Shown here one piece after another: positions 25,446 to 37,859 of a DNA stretch of 64,000 nt. Below the pieces are notes generated by a model, which did not search any database, was not told where the DNA came from, and worked only from the letters and a program-made list of their open reading frames with translations. How positions within the stretch are numbered: position 1 is the first letter of the stretch; every line of letters starts with the position of its first letter. The stretch covers positions 6,868,473-6,932,472 of the forward strand of contig NW_023503423.1 of the NCBI RefSeq assembly GCF_014529535.1. The letters are read 5' to 3'. This DNA is from Bradysia coprophila (lineage: Eukaryota > Arthropoda > Insecta > Diptera > Sciaridae). The position numbers were made by a program, and so were the translations under genes.

Positions 25446-25700
25446 TTTTATGCCCGAAAAAGGTTGAAAAATATTTCCTATTTCCTAGAGATACTGGTAA
25501 ACGCACCCATCCTCGACCTTGACAGGCTGATGAGAATTCATAGGCCCGAACTGACCAAGGCCATACTTCAAATTTGGATGATTGCCGAAGGGCCCTTGGT
25601 TCATTTTTGGACTTTTCACAAATTAGTTTTGTTTTTAAACCCGGAGAAATGTTTTCCAGCCTGTGCAGCCCTGAGAATTTCAAAATTGTTTTACGTAATA

Positions 25701-25851
25701 CACTCGCGGAATTTTGAAAACCGACACATTTTCTTTTTCGTCGTTTAGTGGTTTTATTGTGAATTTTGCAAGCATTTTTATATGGACAAATGAGAAACTC
25801 AAGTAAAACACAGAAACAGAAAATGTGTCGGTTTTCAAAATTCCGTGTGTG
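25701..25851. mobile_element. MITE with CGGAATTTTGAAAACCGACA ends
   Basis: The left end CACTCGCGGAATTTTGAAAA, continuing CCGACACATTTTCT, pairs with the right end AGAAAATGTGTCGG followed by TTTTCAAAATTCCGTGTGTG. TAATA on both sides (25696-25700 and 25852-25856) is a possible 5-bp target duplication. A partial copy of the same family is found inside the Foldback element at about 44334-44455. Confidence 0.65.
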
Positions 25852-25856
25852 TAATA

Positions 25857-26690
25857 GAAATAAACATAGAAGTATGCAAAGCCTCACACTAGAAATTTAG
25901 AATTTGCAGATTTTATTAAGCATTCAAATAAGGAGAATAGAGGAAAAGTATTTAGCTTTTAGATTAGACACTATACGGCTATTGAACTATGATCCCCGGC
26001 AATTTAATCTCAACGACGGCAATGAACATTGTCAAAATATTTTCAAATAACTTTGAACTCTTGCTTTATCTTGTATTTCCCCCTCTGATATTCCTGTTGC
26101 AGACCATTATGTTTGATATCATAAGCTGGCGTGTTTCTATTGATTATTTTGGGCGGCTTTCCTGCAAAGCAATTATCATTTTTCTCACATTTAGTACGCC
26201 GGCAGTCGTCTTGTAGACCTGTGCAAAGCAATGTTTTGGAATTGACGTCCGAATTGGTGGTTCAAAATGAGATCACACAAACCGTTATGCTTCAATCGTT
26301 CACAGTTCAGATACAATGTACGAGAAGGAAGTTTTTTGCTCCTACAGTAAGGTGCACAGTAAGATGGTACACATGATTCACAGAATTCCATTTGCTCTAA
26401 AGACATTTTGTGTGTTTACAATGCTAGTTATCGTTTGTTTTGAATTTCCTTCGATTTTTGTCAGTAGTGATTCGAACGGTGGAACTGATCTCGTTTCCGG
26501 TTTACTCACGCCGGAAAATTAAAGTTTGAATTTCAAATAATTTTTATTTTAAATTTTAGAACACGAATTTGATTGATAGAACGTTTATAATGACCAAATG
26601 ATTTCAAGGACGGTGTTGCCTACTAATTTACTAAAAACTACTGATAAGTGAAAACTTTGTAGACTTGTGCCTCTCGGCACTTTCATTCCC
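25857..26690. other. Intergenic, downstream of the IR75-like gene
   Basis: A plus-strand ATG frame (26316-26522, 68 codons) has a hydrophobic centre but matches nothing I know. No further IR exons are visible here. Confidence 0.35.
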
Positions 26691-29112
26691 TCATAAGGGT
26701 CCGCGGTTCAAAAACTTTTTGAAATTATTAAATTTTTTGCGTATTACATTAAACTTAGCGAAAACAATTTCACATATAAAAACCACCAACGTAAGTCCCA
26801 TTCCCCACCCCAACAAAATCACTGCGGGACCGGTGTCAACTAAACTGACTGACACAAAATTTCCTCCACCACCCTGACATTTAGGCTTTGTCATGTAATA
26901 TCGTAAATTTTCTTTCTGCTGCAGTCCATGCTCCTGAATTCTCATCATTCTTGAAACAAAAGAGGGTCAAATGTTCATGTCTTAAAAGATGTGCTTATTT
27001 TTTTGATGAAGTTACCCGATTTTAATTAATTCCTTGTACGACGAATTTTTTGGCAATGCACTCCATGTATCTAAATTCATTTCAAAATATGGAATTCCTC
27101 GTAAGCCACATTTCTCCGCATCTAGAAACGTTTCGCTGATAATTTTGTAGGCTTTAGCATAGTCACAGTGAAATGCATGCTGACCCTACAAATTTATTTA
27201 TTTTCGTTTGTCGCTCAAGTTAATCCATCAAAATCACCCTTTCTAGTATTCTTACCTCCTGAACTCGTTTTATTCCTTCCTCCAACGCAACAAACTTACA
27301 TTTTCCATCTTTGCACACTTTCTCGTCGAAGAACTTTTTTCTTAAAGTCTCTGTGACCAGCTAGCAAGTGAGATGGCATATAAAGACAAATTTTCCTTCG
27401 TTCCTCTCTAATTCACTTACTGGGAAATAGTGTCTGAAGTAAATCGTGTCTTCTACAGACGCATCAATTTTCGATTCATACAAATCTTTAATGGTTTTAA
27501 TCTGATTCGATGGCGACTGCAGTAATGCAACTATGTTTGCTGAATAGCTAACGAATACCAACATGAGAATTAGAAATGCAACAGCCGTAATTAATCGGCC
27601 GGTTACGCTATTCGGTGCTACAGGCGAGCCTTGTTGACATAAAGCTCCACAAACAGTCATGTATACATCACTGAGGCGGTAGTGGGCCTAAAAATATATT
27701 AATTCAGCATACAACTGCAAGGCTGCAACTCCTAAAACTTCTTGAAACCAAAAAATTTTAAAATCCATCTAAAAACTCCTAAAACTGGATTAGCTACTCC
27801 AATGAAGCTGGACTTAAAAATAGTTACGGCTTACAGCAGGGGAAGTCAACTCAACTCATAAATATTTCCACTGCGGCAAAGTGCCTCATTTGACAGTTTT
27901 CACTCAAACAACCAAACGATTAAACCTCACCTCATAATTCCTCAAAACTTTCAACTCCATAAGCACAGCTCCGCACAGGAAACCTGCTATAACAAGCACC
28001 AGAGCAAACAAACAAATCCATAGTAATCGATTGAAAGGTAATGCGTAAATGTTGCTGGTGTATGATAGTTTCGGTGCTTGGAATAAGAATCCTCCGACAG
28101 CCGATGTCGAACGTGAAATGTATTCCAACAGAGAAATGCGCTTAGGCGTAAAAAACAATGCTGTGGATCCAATATCAGCCTCGTCCCTCAGTAATTCACC
28201 AACCATTCCGTTCCATTGGCCAGTGGTCGCATTTTGATAGCCCCACGTGGAAACGATCGAATATTTGAGTGTTGCATTTAGAAATATTGTTGCCACATGA
28301 TTTGTTAGGTGATAGCCAACCTTAGATACGGCATCTATATGTATGTCCCTGGCGGAATTGAATATTCATAATTGAAAAACTATAATAAAACCCTACAGAT
28401 TGGGACATTTTACCGATAGTCGTCCAGATGATTCAACGAATCGTTATCCAAGATCACCATTGAAGCCCTGAGCTGATACCCATGGAAATTTTGTCGTCTT
28501 AAGACAGCTGTTAAATCCGTTGTCTTTACATGCGGATATGGAAAATCCTCAATGATCAACGGCTCATTCATTCCCAATCGATAGACTAGAAGACATTGGG
28601 GTTAAACATGGTTATACGATACCCTCAACACGGAAGATTTCACCTTGCTTCACTAAAAAATGATTTTTTGCAAAACTATCGGAAATAAAGAAAACCTGAC
28701 TCATCGGCATAATAGGACAGTTATGAAACAGGTGCCGAATTTTTGTGTCCATGTTCAGAACAGAATGGGTTTGCTGAAATGGGAATCTGTAAAATGGGGC
28801 GTTCCAGCTGGATAATGATAATTACCATGCTAACGCTGCCATCGAAAATAATTATTTTGTAAAAGTTGAACATCGAACGGCTGATCTAAATTGAAATGTG
28901 TGTTCGTATTTGTATGCGTTCGGTGAACAAATTCGATTTAGTCCCAACCTTGGAGAAAGTATCGATCGTATCGTTACACTGAAGGTCTGCTATTATAACT
29001 TCTTGATGTCGTTCGTACATATTGGGAATGATTGGATTGGCATCGTTGATGATTTTAATTTGAAAATTTTTCGGACCACTTGTGATGTTCCTAATAAACA
29101 TTGTAGTATCAT
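26691..29112 (-). CDS. Ir75: Antennal ionotropic receptor, IR75 clade (first coding exon not found)
   Basis: Nine exons fit with consistent phases: 29112-28949, 28885-28826, 28773-28644, 28585-28414, 28348-27931, 27687-27421, 27360-27256, 27185-27016 and 26949-26691. They give 580 residues after an incomplete first codon. IRs are ligand-gated cation channels of olfactory neurons; IR75 members commonly detect acids. The ligand-binding S1 half includes the ALFFTPKRISLLEYIS region with a candidate ligand-contacting arginine. TM1 follows at about 283-305, the pore loop and TM3 in exon 6 (CQQGSPVAPNSVTGRL, then SYSANIVALLQSPSN at about 360-375), S2 in exons 6-9, and TM4 at about 530-555 (ending in FICEIVF). 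No stops or frameshifts were found. The exon before 29112 (phase 1, expected to carry the signal peptide) could not be located. The donor after 28949 (GTTGGG) is weak. Confidence 0.85.
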
Positions 29113-31824
29113 CTGAAAATAATTAATTTCGGAAACGTTCCCTACGTTTCAGTTTGATATTTTAATTTTAAGCAAAGATTTGTTATTTTTTGTGCTATGC
29201 TTGTGTGTAGCTCACACTTTGAAAAAACTCAGAGGATTTCAAGGAAATTTATTAAAATCAAGCCTCGGGGAGAAGCCAAGAAGGATTGATATTTGAGACT
29301 AACATTGAACTGAAAATGCAGAAGAAATGAAGAGACACTCAAAGAAACACTTAAAGAAACTTTATAAAATTGATAATAGTACATTTCGTATCTAGGACTA
29401 ATAGGACATTTCGTATCTAGGATTAAATGTCTTTTTTAGCGTGTGGGAGGTTTCCAGACAGAGCTGAAGGCGTGGTACGAAAAGTTTTTTTTTCATATTG
29501 GAAGTGGAAGTCGCACTTTTCGGGTCCTAGATATGAAAAAGTAATTTCTTGAAAAAACGTTAGTCCTGAGTTTATTTTAGATCATGTAATGTTCTGGCTG
29601 TACCTTCATCTTGAGCTGACATTTTCAAAAAATCTAAGGATCGACTTATCGACTATTTGCATTTCTAACGCTAACCGAGCCGAGATCTCTATCGATAAAG
29701 GTTTAATCGTTTTGCAAGAAACCACCATCCATAGTCGAAGAGTGTTCGGTTTTTACCCCCTTGAGTCGGGGGGATTTGTGGGATTTATAAAAACCGGTGG
29801 ATTGAAAGGGTACTGCGGGGGATTTTTCCCACGAGTTATATGTTACTATATGTTACTTTAGGCCCTGTCAGTGCTTATTGTTCGGAATTTTAAATCTCTA
29901 ACTCTTAGAAATTCTTATAAATTGTTAAATTTAAGAATTTTTAAGAATTAACTCAGAGGATCAACATAGAAAATCTTTTGTCAGTCAAAAGAAAATCCTT
30001 AAAAATGTTAATAAAGTAAATCATCAAATTCATAGAAAGTCCTCAGGAAAGGCGCAAAACCGTAGAAAATCCTTTAAAAGGCTCAATAGAATCAAATAAA
30101 AAGAAGAAAATCCTTAAAATCCTTAAAAACAACTATTTAAATTCAGCGTTAATAAAAACATCCTTTGAAAACAACATGAAAATCTCTTTAAATCGGGTGC
30201 TGCGGGAAAAACCACTTTTTCGACCATTATTTTAATGTTTTCGTAATTTATTATAATTCGTTCGATTTGAAGTGTACTGGTGAATCTCCAGTGGAACTGA
30301 ACGTGAAAAGTAATGTTCTCCTCTTTCAACAAAAAGAATGTGTAACATTCAAATACTATTCTTGTATCGAACTTTCACTAGCTTCCTAAAAAGTCTTACA
30401 AATTCTCAACTTTATAAATTAAAAAAAAAAGTCCGACAAGTAAGCCCTGGATATTTATCCTATTTTACCTGAATTCCAACAGCTCATAACAGAAATTCGT
30501 AGCGGATACCTCAGCCCTATCAATAAGTCACGAACGGTTAAAACCATTCTATTACTCAATTCGTACTCCATGCCAAATCCTGATCGTATAACATAACACA
30601 ATATCAACACATTTACTTTGACCATCGCTTAGTTATGACAAATTTGCAACTTGTATTGTAAACTGAGGGACAAATAATAATGTACTGAGCGGATGAGCTA
30701 ATATTTTGTCTACATTTATAGGGTGAACTATAGTTTATAGAATGGCAAGAACATTGAGTTGATTTTAAATGAATAGTTTTTGAATGTATATTTACCGACC
30801 ATCATAATTAAAGCAAATTGTGGCTTCAATATGTGTAATCAAATCGAATATGACAATAGTACATTACTGTCTTGCTGGGAAATTTTTTGTTGAGGCGTGT
30901 GGGAAGGTTGAATTTCGAACCGAAGGCGATACATGGTAATGAGTCGTTTTCTGGCCGCAAGGCAACAAAATTATGTTTAATTAGTAGATCGATAAAAAAA
31001 CTTGAAATGATCGCGATGGTTCAAACTCGGAAGTCTTGAATTAAAATTTATGAAAATTGCATTATTCCCTTTGACTGAATGTGAATACGGTAGGTCGAGT
31101 GGGGTGCTGCAGAACAAAATTCAACTGTCGATTTATTTTTAAATTTTCATTTCTGGGACTCCAAAAATGTCATTCTCTCTGCGTTTTTAGACCCCCTCTG
31201 CCTTGTCTACAATTCTTCATACAAATAAAGTTTTTTTTGTGTATGAAGTGTTTGATTCCCCCCCAAACGCAAACGCACCAACTTTGCGAAAACATTCAAA
31301 ATTTGAAATATTTTTCATTCAAAGCAAATCAGAGGAAAGCCATGCAATTAAAATGATTATTCTGTAAGTAAATCGAGGTCGTTGGAAAGTACGTCAATTG
31401 ATGACGAAAGTTTCCTTATATCAAAACCTGATTGAATTAAACAACATCAGGCATATAAGTATTTCATTCCATACGTATTGCACACAATGTTGCTATTTGG
31501 ATCTGGCGATATATCGGAAAATGTTCGGTGAATAAATATTGCATGGGATTTTCTGTATTGCTATATCATTGCGCACAATTACGAATGCAAATTAATTACT
31601 GGTTGCACGAGTTACATATAAATACCCTTAATCACCGGCCTCGTGTGCATCCAATTATTTTGTGGTTTAAAATAATTGAAGAAATTTTAGTTAATAGGCC
31701 AACAGCCAATTGGGAGTCAATGGGATTACGAAAAATTTCAAAAAATTTGAAAAAATTATCTTTCACATACAGTTTATTATTTGAAATCACCCTGGTACAT
31801 ACATGATACAAAAACGTTTTATTT
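29113..31824. other. Intergenic between IR75-like and takeout-like genes
   Basis: The missing first IR75 exon may lie here, but I could not fix it. Repeat debris at about 29380-29550 is related to the element at 18101-18422. The AT-rich block at 29900-30120 contains repeated ATCCTTAAAA/AAAATCCTT words. I see no other gene. Confidence 0.4.
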
Positions 31825-34800
31825 TTAGTCTTTTATGAACTTATCGATCGGAAAATATCGAAATGATTCGTTGAAAATGTCGGTAAAGGCTGTGCTGACC
31901 AATTCGTTTATCAGTGGTTTCAAAAAGGGAAATCCAGGTCTCCACATATTGTTGATAAGGAAATCGGCAGCTTGTTCTAGATATAAATATTAAAATGTTA
32001 AGGACTTACCAATGGCGAATACATATAATGTTAACAAAATTTGTCTAAGTTGGCTGCAGTCTGCAGTAGTTTTACCAGATGGTCCACTCGATCCACTCAC
32101 ACAAACATATACTACTCAACTCATGCTTACTTATCTGTTATCAGTTGTAAAAAAGGGTGTAGCGGTTTTTACAAAATGTCTTAGTTCTTTTAGTTCTTTT
32201 AAGGCTCAGCCGGAAATCCACTCAGCTGGTCCATCTGATCATTTTATGAAAGAAAAAAAAATTTCAAACTTTAATTTTGTGCTGCCGCCAGATCGATTTT
32301 CGAAAATTTCGTCGTTTTCGGTCCACGTCACATTTATCGATTTTTTACGGTGGGCTCAGTGTACATAAAAAGTTGAGTCAACATGGTAATCTAATCTCCA
32401 GGCTTCACAGATTATTTTATAAAAAAGATCAAGTCTAAAAAATATTTTTTGAGTTCATGACTGATTGTCAAAGTTCCCCGATGGTGATTTTGAGACTTTA
32501 ATCTCGCCACAAAATTTGATGAAAATGTGCAAAAATGTAAATTAAACTTTCAATGTGAAACCTTCAATTTTAAGCGTTTTCTAAGCTAATTTACGTACTG
32601 TTGACAAGTTCTAGAGCCAGTAGCTACGTCTCGTTACATTTTCAAATTTAATGTTGTAAATTAGCTTAGAAAACGCTTAAAATTGAAGGTTTCACATTGT
32701 CAGAACCTGGTAATACATTATAAGCTAAAAAAATTATTGATTTGAGGTAATTCGACTTTCGCCACCAATATTCCATGTACCGAAAACACAACTTTTTGTC
32801 AGGTAAATATCAAATTTAGGTGTCCCAAATCAAATCAGTTGTTGTATTTGACTCACCGCGGCCCATTTAGCATATTTAATGTTTAATTTACATTTTTGCA
32901 CATTTTCATCAAATTTTGTGGCGAGATTAAAGTCTCAAAATCACCATCGGGGAACTTTGACAATCAGTCATGAACTCAAAAAATATTTTTTAGACTTGAT
33001 CTTTTTTATAAAATAATCTGTGAAGCCTGGAGATTAGATTACCATGTTGACTCAACTTTTTATGTACACTGAGCCCACCGTAAAAAATCGATATATGTGA
33101 CGTGGACCGAAAACGACGAAATTTTCGAAAATCGATCTGGCGGCAGCACAAAATTAAAGTTTGAATTTTTTTTTTCTTCCATAAAATGATCAAATGGACC
33201 AGCTGAGTGGATTTCCGGCTGAGCCTTAAAAGAACTAAAAGAACTAAGACATTTTGTAAAAACCGCTATACCCTATTGTAAAACCGCATTAGTGGTAATT
33301 GTATGAGTGAACCAGCTGAAGCAAACTCATACAAAAATCCGGTTGACATTAAGTGTATCCAGCATCCGAATTAAAACTGACCTATTCCTTTCTGTCCGTT
33401 AAAAAGGTTAGATACTTTCATTTTCAAATCGCCCAATTTGTCGATTTCAACTCGAACTTTCAGCAATCCACCAGCACCGCCGATCCTAGTTACGCTCGTT
33501 GTTTGACTGTTTTGAGGAATTGTACAAACTAAGTTCAATCTGTCATAGATTTCCCACAAAAAAATCTTACGCATAGTCAAATAAAGTCATATTCCACACT
33601 CCTTTCGTATGAATGTTGCGCCCCAGAACCGATGCTTTGAAATCATAAAGACCTGACAAGCTTTTCTCGGGAAAATCTTGTGAGTAAATGAATTTGTTAT
33701 TTTCCCAATCAGTCCTGTTAACAACACAAATAATCAAAAATCACAGTTCTAATCCAACTCAACGACTTTTGTCTTACTTGTATTTTGTTACTAAGGAATT
33801 CGTCCAACCGAATTCGGAAACATCGCTCAGCAGTAACCGATATCCTCCAACTACACCACGAGTCAAGCCTCGTCTTTGTTCGACGTAATCGGCATGATGA
33901 GGATCGAATGGAGATATATTGTACTCTGCGATTCCTAATTATCGGAAATGGAAAGGAATAATTGAGAAATGAAAGTTAAATCTGCCCTCGTGAATGCACT
34001 CCTAGCATTAAAAAATAAAAATCCGAGAGCGGACGTTCGTATCATCGGGCAATGTAACAACGGTGTTGAGGAATTTCGCGCCGTGTCATTCACAATAACC
34101 CACAAAGTGACATCTTCCTTATACAAAATGTGTCATTTTGTCAATTATTGTGAATGGCGCGGCGCGAAAGTCCTAGCAGCCAAAGTATTCCAGTTCTCCT
34201 GAACAATGTTGCTAATCTTATATAAATTTGCGTCACTCTTACGTTTGTAGAGTCGCGAAATTGTATCTGGTAAAAGCGTTTACAACTCGAAGAAACCCTT
34301 CTGACACACAAGTTCAATAAATCTTTCCGGAATTTCCTGATAGTGGAGATGGCTGCAACGCAACTACGAGAAATCGAGGAAAATTTTCGTTAGTCACGCG
34401 ACATTCGAAAATATCCCGTGACTAATGATCGTTTTATTAAAGATCCATCAATAGCAGCAATGATTTCACTGCGAACTGCACTAATCAGGATATGGATTGT
34501 TGAACTTGTTTTTCAGCATGGGCTTTATGGCTTTGATCGCATTTACAGAGAACTATTTTGAGACCAGTACATACATGAGTGTGACGCAAAATTTCAGTCA
34601 TGGAATTAGCCAATTTGTGTACTCTGCCTAAAAGTATAATTCACACTAACCCGTTTTGAAATATGGTCTCAGCTCATTAAATCCATTTTTGATGCAATTA
34701 TCGAAATCGGATGATGATTTGTGACAATTTTCGAATATTTCCGATAATTCACTAGCCTGACCGGTTGCTGTTGAACATAGTTTTAATAGAACTAGAATCC

Positions 34801-34831
34801 AACTGACACATTTTATCACAACTTTGTACAT
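31825..34831 (-). CDS. Takeout / juvenile-hormone-binding-protein family (JHBP), 5 exons
   Basis: Exons 34831-34651, 33934-33778, 33714-33571, 33539-33382 and 31976-31825 join in phase to 263 residues, normal for the family. These secreted proteins bind hydrophobic ligands such as juvenile hormone and act in haemolymph and chemosensory tissue. Residues 1-24 are a signal peptide. The conserved cysteine pair is C36 and C46 (ENCHKSSSDFDNC). Next come GIAEYNISPFDP, GLYDFKASVLGR, GVWNMTLFDYA, LKMKVSNLFNGQKGI and the C-terminal ADFLINNMWRPGFPFLKPL, all in the family order. Intron 1 (716 nt) holds an inverted repeat and intron 4 (1405 nt) holds a 1.1-kb fold-back element. Intron 3 would be only 31 nt (33570-33540), which is too short for normal splicing. 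The alternative is a frameshift there, which would make the gene damaged. Without intron 3 the frame hits a stop at GCGTAA. Confidence 0.82.
32153..33275 (-). mobile_element. 1.1-kb fold-back element in intron 4 of the takeout-like gene
   Basis: Inverted arms of about 395 bp (32153-32548 and 32880-33275) start AAGGGTGTAGCGG / TAGGGTATAGCGG. They are near-identical for most of their length, including GCTCAGCCGGAAATCCACTC and CATGGTAATCTAATCTCCAG. TTGTAAAA flanks both ends (32145-32152 and 33276-33283), a perfect 8-bp target duplication. The interior holds a second, independent hairpin (32550-32698, arms GTGAAACCTTCAATTTTAAG). There is no transposase frame, so it is non-autonomous. The orientation given follows the host gene and is arbitrary. 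Confidence 0.88.
34069..34174. repeat. Inverted repeat in intron 1 of the takeout-like gene
   Basis: AGGAATTTCGCGCCGTGTCA followed by TTCACAATAA pairs with TTATTGTGAATGGCGCGGCG followed by CGAAAGTCCT. The outer sequence has diverged and no target duplication was found. It is likely an old MITE. Confidence 0.6.
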
Positions 34832-36355
34832 TTTTTTAAATTGTTTATTTATTGATTGTAATCGATAATTTATTTCACATTTTATAATTTCACTTTCTAA
34901 AAGGCAGCACCGACCTTTACTTTTGGTATACTAAAAAATAATATAAATCAGCGTCAAATAATCAGCGTATTATATCGGATGGAAGTCAAGGAAGTCTTGG
35001 TAAGAAATTATCGTTTGTCTACTAAATAATTCTTATTTATAAATAAGGTGTTTGACTGAGAGTTGTGGTAATCGAAATATTCTCAGTTTGTCAATTTTAT
35101 ATCAATAATTGATCCTTCGGCATCGTAATTAATCAATAATTGACACGAGAATTATGAGTTCCTGTGAACTCTGGAGTAAAACCAACATAATAATTAACAC
35201 ATTTTAAATGAGCATTGGGGATGAGCAAACAAGAGTTGCGTTATGGTGATCGTGGCTGGTGGTATTTCCTACAAAATCGCTGAGTTGATTGTGTTATAAA
35301 CGTCATACGTGTTATGTTACGGTTCATAAGAACTGAGAGTTATGCCGTAATTTGCAAAAGAGACTCACTGAAAATTTTAAACAAAATAATTTTTTGGTTT
35401 ACAGTGTGTTCATCTTTAGAAATCACAATTTTAGATTTATAACAGTTTAAATGTCATCGATGTTCCCAGTCAATTAAGTGCTATGATATTTTGGTGTGAA
35501 CTTTGAATTCACTAAGGAATTTTCTAATTTTGTGCCTGGAAACACTATGTTGACTGTCAACAACGATGACTTTTAAAACTCTAAATAATCTCGAATATGT
35601 TCCGAACTAACGCACTTCAATCATGAGTGGTAATCTTAATAGAGTAAGAGTACCTAAACTGGACATAGAAAAGTAAAACATTTTCATGTAAAATAGAGTA
35701 CTTTCTGCAGCTGTGATCACTCATGCTTTAAGTACGTTGTGCCTTAGAGTAATTATATAATTACTCTAAGCGTTGTGCGAACTAAAAAAAACACTGTAAA
35801 TTTTTCACTAAGTCCCTCATGCAAATTATGCAAATTATGTAAGTTTCCGCAAGCAACTGAAGGTCAGGTTCTCGCTTGTGTAACTCTAGGTCAAATACCC
35901 TACAAGAATTTATATCAAATGAAACTGTATGTTTGTTTCAAACATATTTTTCTAATTTAACATTCACACAAAATGCTAACGAGTTGCGTAATTGATTTAT
36001 TAACTCATAACCATATAGCCAACCATATACATGAAAACAGCAGGTTATAAAAAGTGTTACGTGACGTCTGACAAATACAAGTTCTAACTTAATAATGTCT
36101 CGATATTATATACTACGATGGACAATGACATTTATGATATAATTGAGAAAAGATTGTATTGGAATTAGAGTGAAAATAATAAGATTCTTAAGACTGGTTT
36201 CAAATTGAAAATATCATAAATCGGATGTATCCTTTCACAAAATATTTTAGAAGGAGTTTTCTGTCGGTATAAATCTGTTCTATAAAAATGTATGCTCTGG
36301 ATTTGAAAACCAAAAATACTTAGAGAAACTCTGTCGGCAGTAAGTACAGTAAGTA
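34832..36355. other. Non-coding stretch upstream of the takeout-like gene
   Basis: I see no exon here. A perfect small palindrome (CTTAGAGTAATTATATAATTACTCTAAG) lies at about 35743-35770. The 61-codon plus frame overlapping it is not convincing. Confidence 0.4.
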
Positions 36356-36359
36356 AAAT

Positions 36360-36575
36360 CCTCGGGAAAAATCATTAAAAAATAGTGAGATTCGAACTGG
36401 CGACCTTGCCATCTTTTAATTTGCATTTTAATCCCAACTTAAATTCCACGAGGAATTAATTTCTTTGCAACAACGATTCAAAATAAGCTAAACTTTAGAA
36501 CGACCTGTAGCAGTCGCACAATCGTCGACTGGAGTGCTGGAGGCCCTGGTTCAAATCTACTGAGGTAAATAAACA
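36360..36575. repeat. tRNA-like (SINE-type) debris, two facing copies
   Basis: On the plus strand, CTGTAGCAGTCGCACAATCG resembles a tRNA box A and CTGGTTCAAATC (about 36544-36560) resembles a box B at SINE-like spacing. On the minus strand, a second box-B-like CAGTTCGAATCTCAC lies at about 36385-36400. Neither forms a paired acceptor stem, so they are not functional tRNAs. Confidence 0.35.
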
Positions 36576-36824
36576 AATTTAAGACGAATCGATACAACAA
36601 TAAATTGTAGCCTGAATTTGTGCGAAAAAATAATATATTTTCGATGATAACGTCCTTTCTGGAAAATGCGGGACCATCATTTTGTGTTAAAATGTGTAAG
36701 ATTTGACTAAAAATAATATATGTTTTTGATGGTGTTACCTACTACGATAAAAGGGAATAGTTCACTAAAATTGGCACAAATTCTGAGTTTTATCATATAG
36801 TTTACAACACCACAAACATTTAAA

Positions 36825-37029
36825 CAGCCTCAATCCTATTTTTTCGCATTGAACGTGATAATATCAATCTAAAATAGTAAATTACTCTTCAAATTGAGCC
36901 CTGGAATTAAGTTTTAGCTAATTACTGCTCGCATTGACCACGAAGAGTGTTGTAAGTACCAACAGTTCCAAGGCTCAATTTGACGAGTAATTTACTTTTT
37001 TAGATGCGAAAAAAATAGGATTAAGGCTG
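36825..37029. mobile_element. MITE with CAGCCTCAATCC ends
   Basis: CAGCCTCAATCCTATTTTTT followed by CGCAT pairs with ATGCG and the following AAAAAAATAGGATTAAGGCTG. An inner pair, AGTAAATTACTCTTCAAATT and its partner, extends the fold. No target duplication is visible. Confidence 0.6.
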
Positions 37030-37412
37030 TGCTGTCCGCATGAATTTTTTGGCATTTATCCCCCCTCCCCTTCCTCCATAATTATTCTTCATTTAGACGA
37101 CTGTGAGTCACATTGACGAAAAAAAAAATACATTCGTCGAGTCTCTACCCACTAGCCCTACTCACGTTAAAAAAATTTGGTTCAGATCTCTCGGAGGAAT
37201 GTCGATTTCGTTTCTTTATCGGACACTAAACAATTCTCTACAACATCATAATTGACAAAAAATTGTTTCTGAAACGCGCAAACTCATTTAAAGTTTACAT
37301 GAAAACGCATAGAAACGCATGCATTTTCGATTGTGTTTTCATTTGTTTCCGTGTTTGGTATCAATGGAAACTAGAGACCTCTTGTAACGAATTCTGATAG
37401 GTTTTTCGTTTT

Positions 37413-37610
37413 TTAGTGACTTTTTGGCGGCAGGTGAGCCCTAAGAAGTTCTTCAACGTAGTCAATTTTTCTCAATTTCTTGTCAACCTTCGACACCAAT
37501 GACCAACGGCTTCCGTAGTATCGTTGGACTACTGGTATCCTACTCTTCACAATCAATTGATAAACGTTTTTGGTTGCTGCTGTCTCAGAGTTTCTGAAGC
37601 CAAAGATCAT
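37413..37610 (-). CDS. Unrecognised 65-residue ORF
   Basis: The frame has a true ATG and a basic, helical-looking protein with PVVQRYYGSRWSLVSKVDKK and a leucine-rich end (DYVEELLRAHLPPKSH). The composition looks more protein-like than nearby frames. I do not recognise a family, and I see no signal peptide or obvious splice partners. It could be a small gene or a piece of a mobile element. Confidence 0.22.
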   Translation of the reverse strand: MIFGFRNSETAATKNVYQLIVKSRIPVVQRYYGSRWSLVSKVDKKLRKIDYVEELLRAHLPPKSH

Positions 37611-37859
37611 ATGCTAATTTTTGATATCTAATTCTTATACGCCGCGTCTTTCTAAGCACTACAAACCTACACACTTCAAAATAAATATTTTTCAACATGC
37701 GACATGGCTCACTTTTACAACTCTACTGCCAAAAATAAAGACAACCAGAAAAAAGTTGTTCCACAAAATTGTCAGGGGAGACTAACGATTCTATAGAGCC
37801 ATCTTGAATCTCGGTTGGTCCTTGGCAAATTCATTTAACCCAATGAAGACCGATTATTG

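Noticed and set aside
25399..25887. 162-codon minus-strand ORF
   Set aside because: It runs through two MITEs (25312-25445 and 25701-25851). An overlapping 117-codon frame on the other strand shows the same openness, and no domain is seen.
31528..31806. 92-codon plus ORF with a vague transposase-like stretch
   Set aside because: The similarity was too weak to name a family, and there are no catalytic residues or inverted repeats around it.
31982..32010. Extra exon of the takeout-like gene ending TTCGCCATTG before GTAAG
   Set aside because: Exon 4 joins exon 5 directly in the correct phase and family register. Including this segment would insert residues that family members lack.
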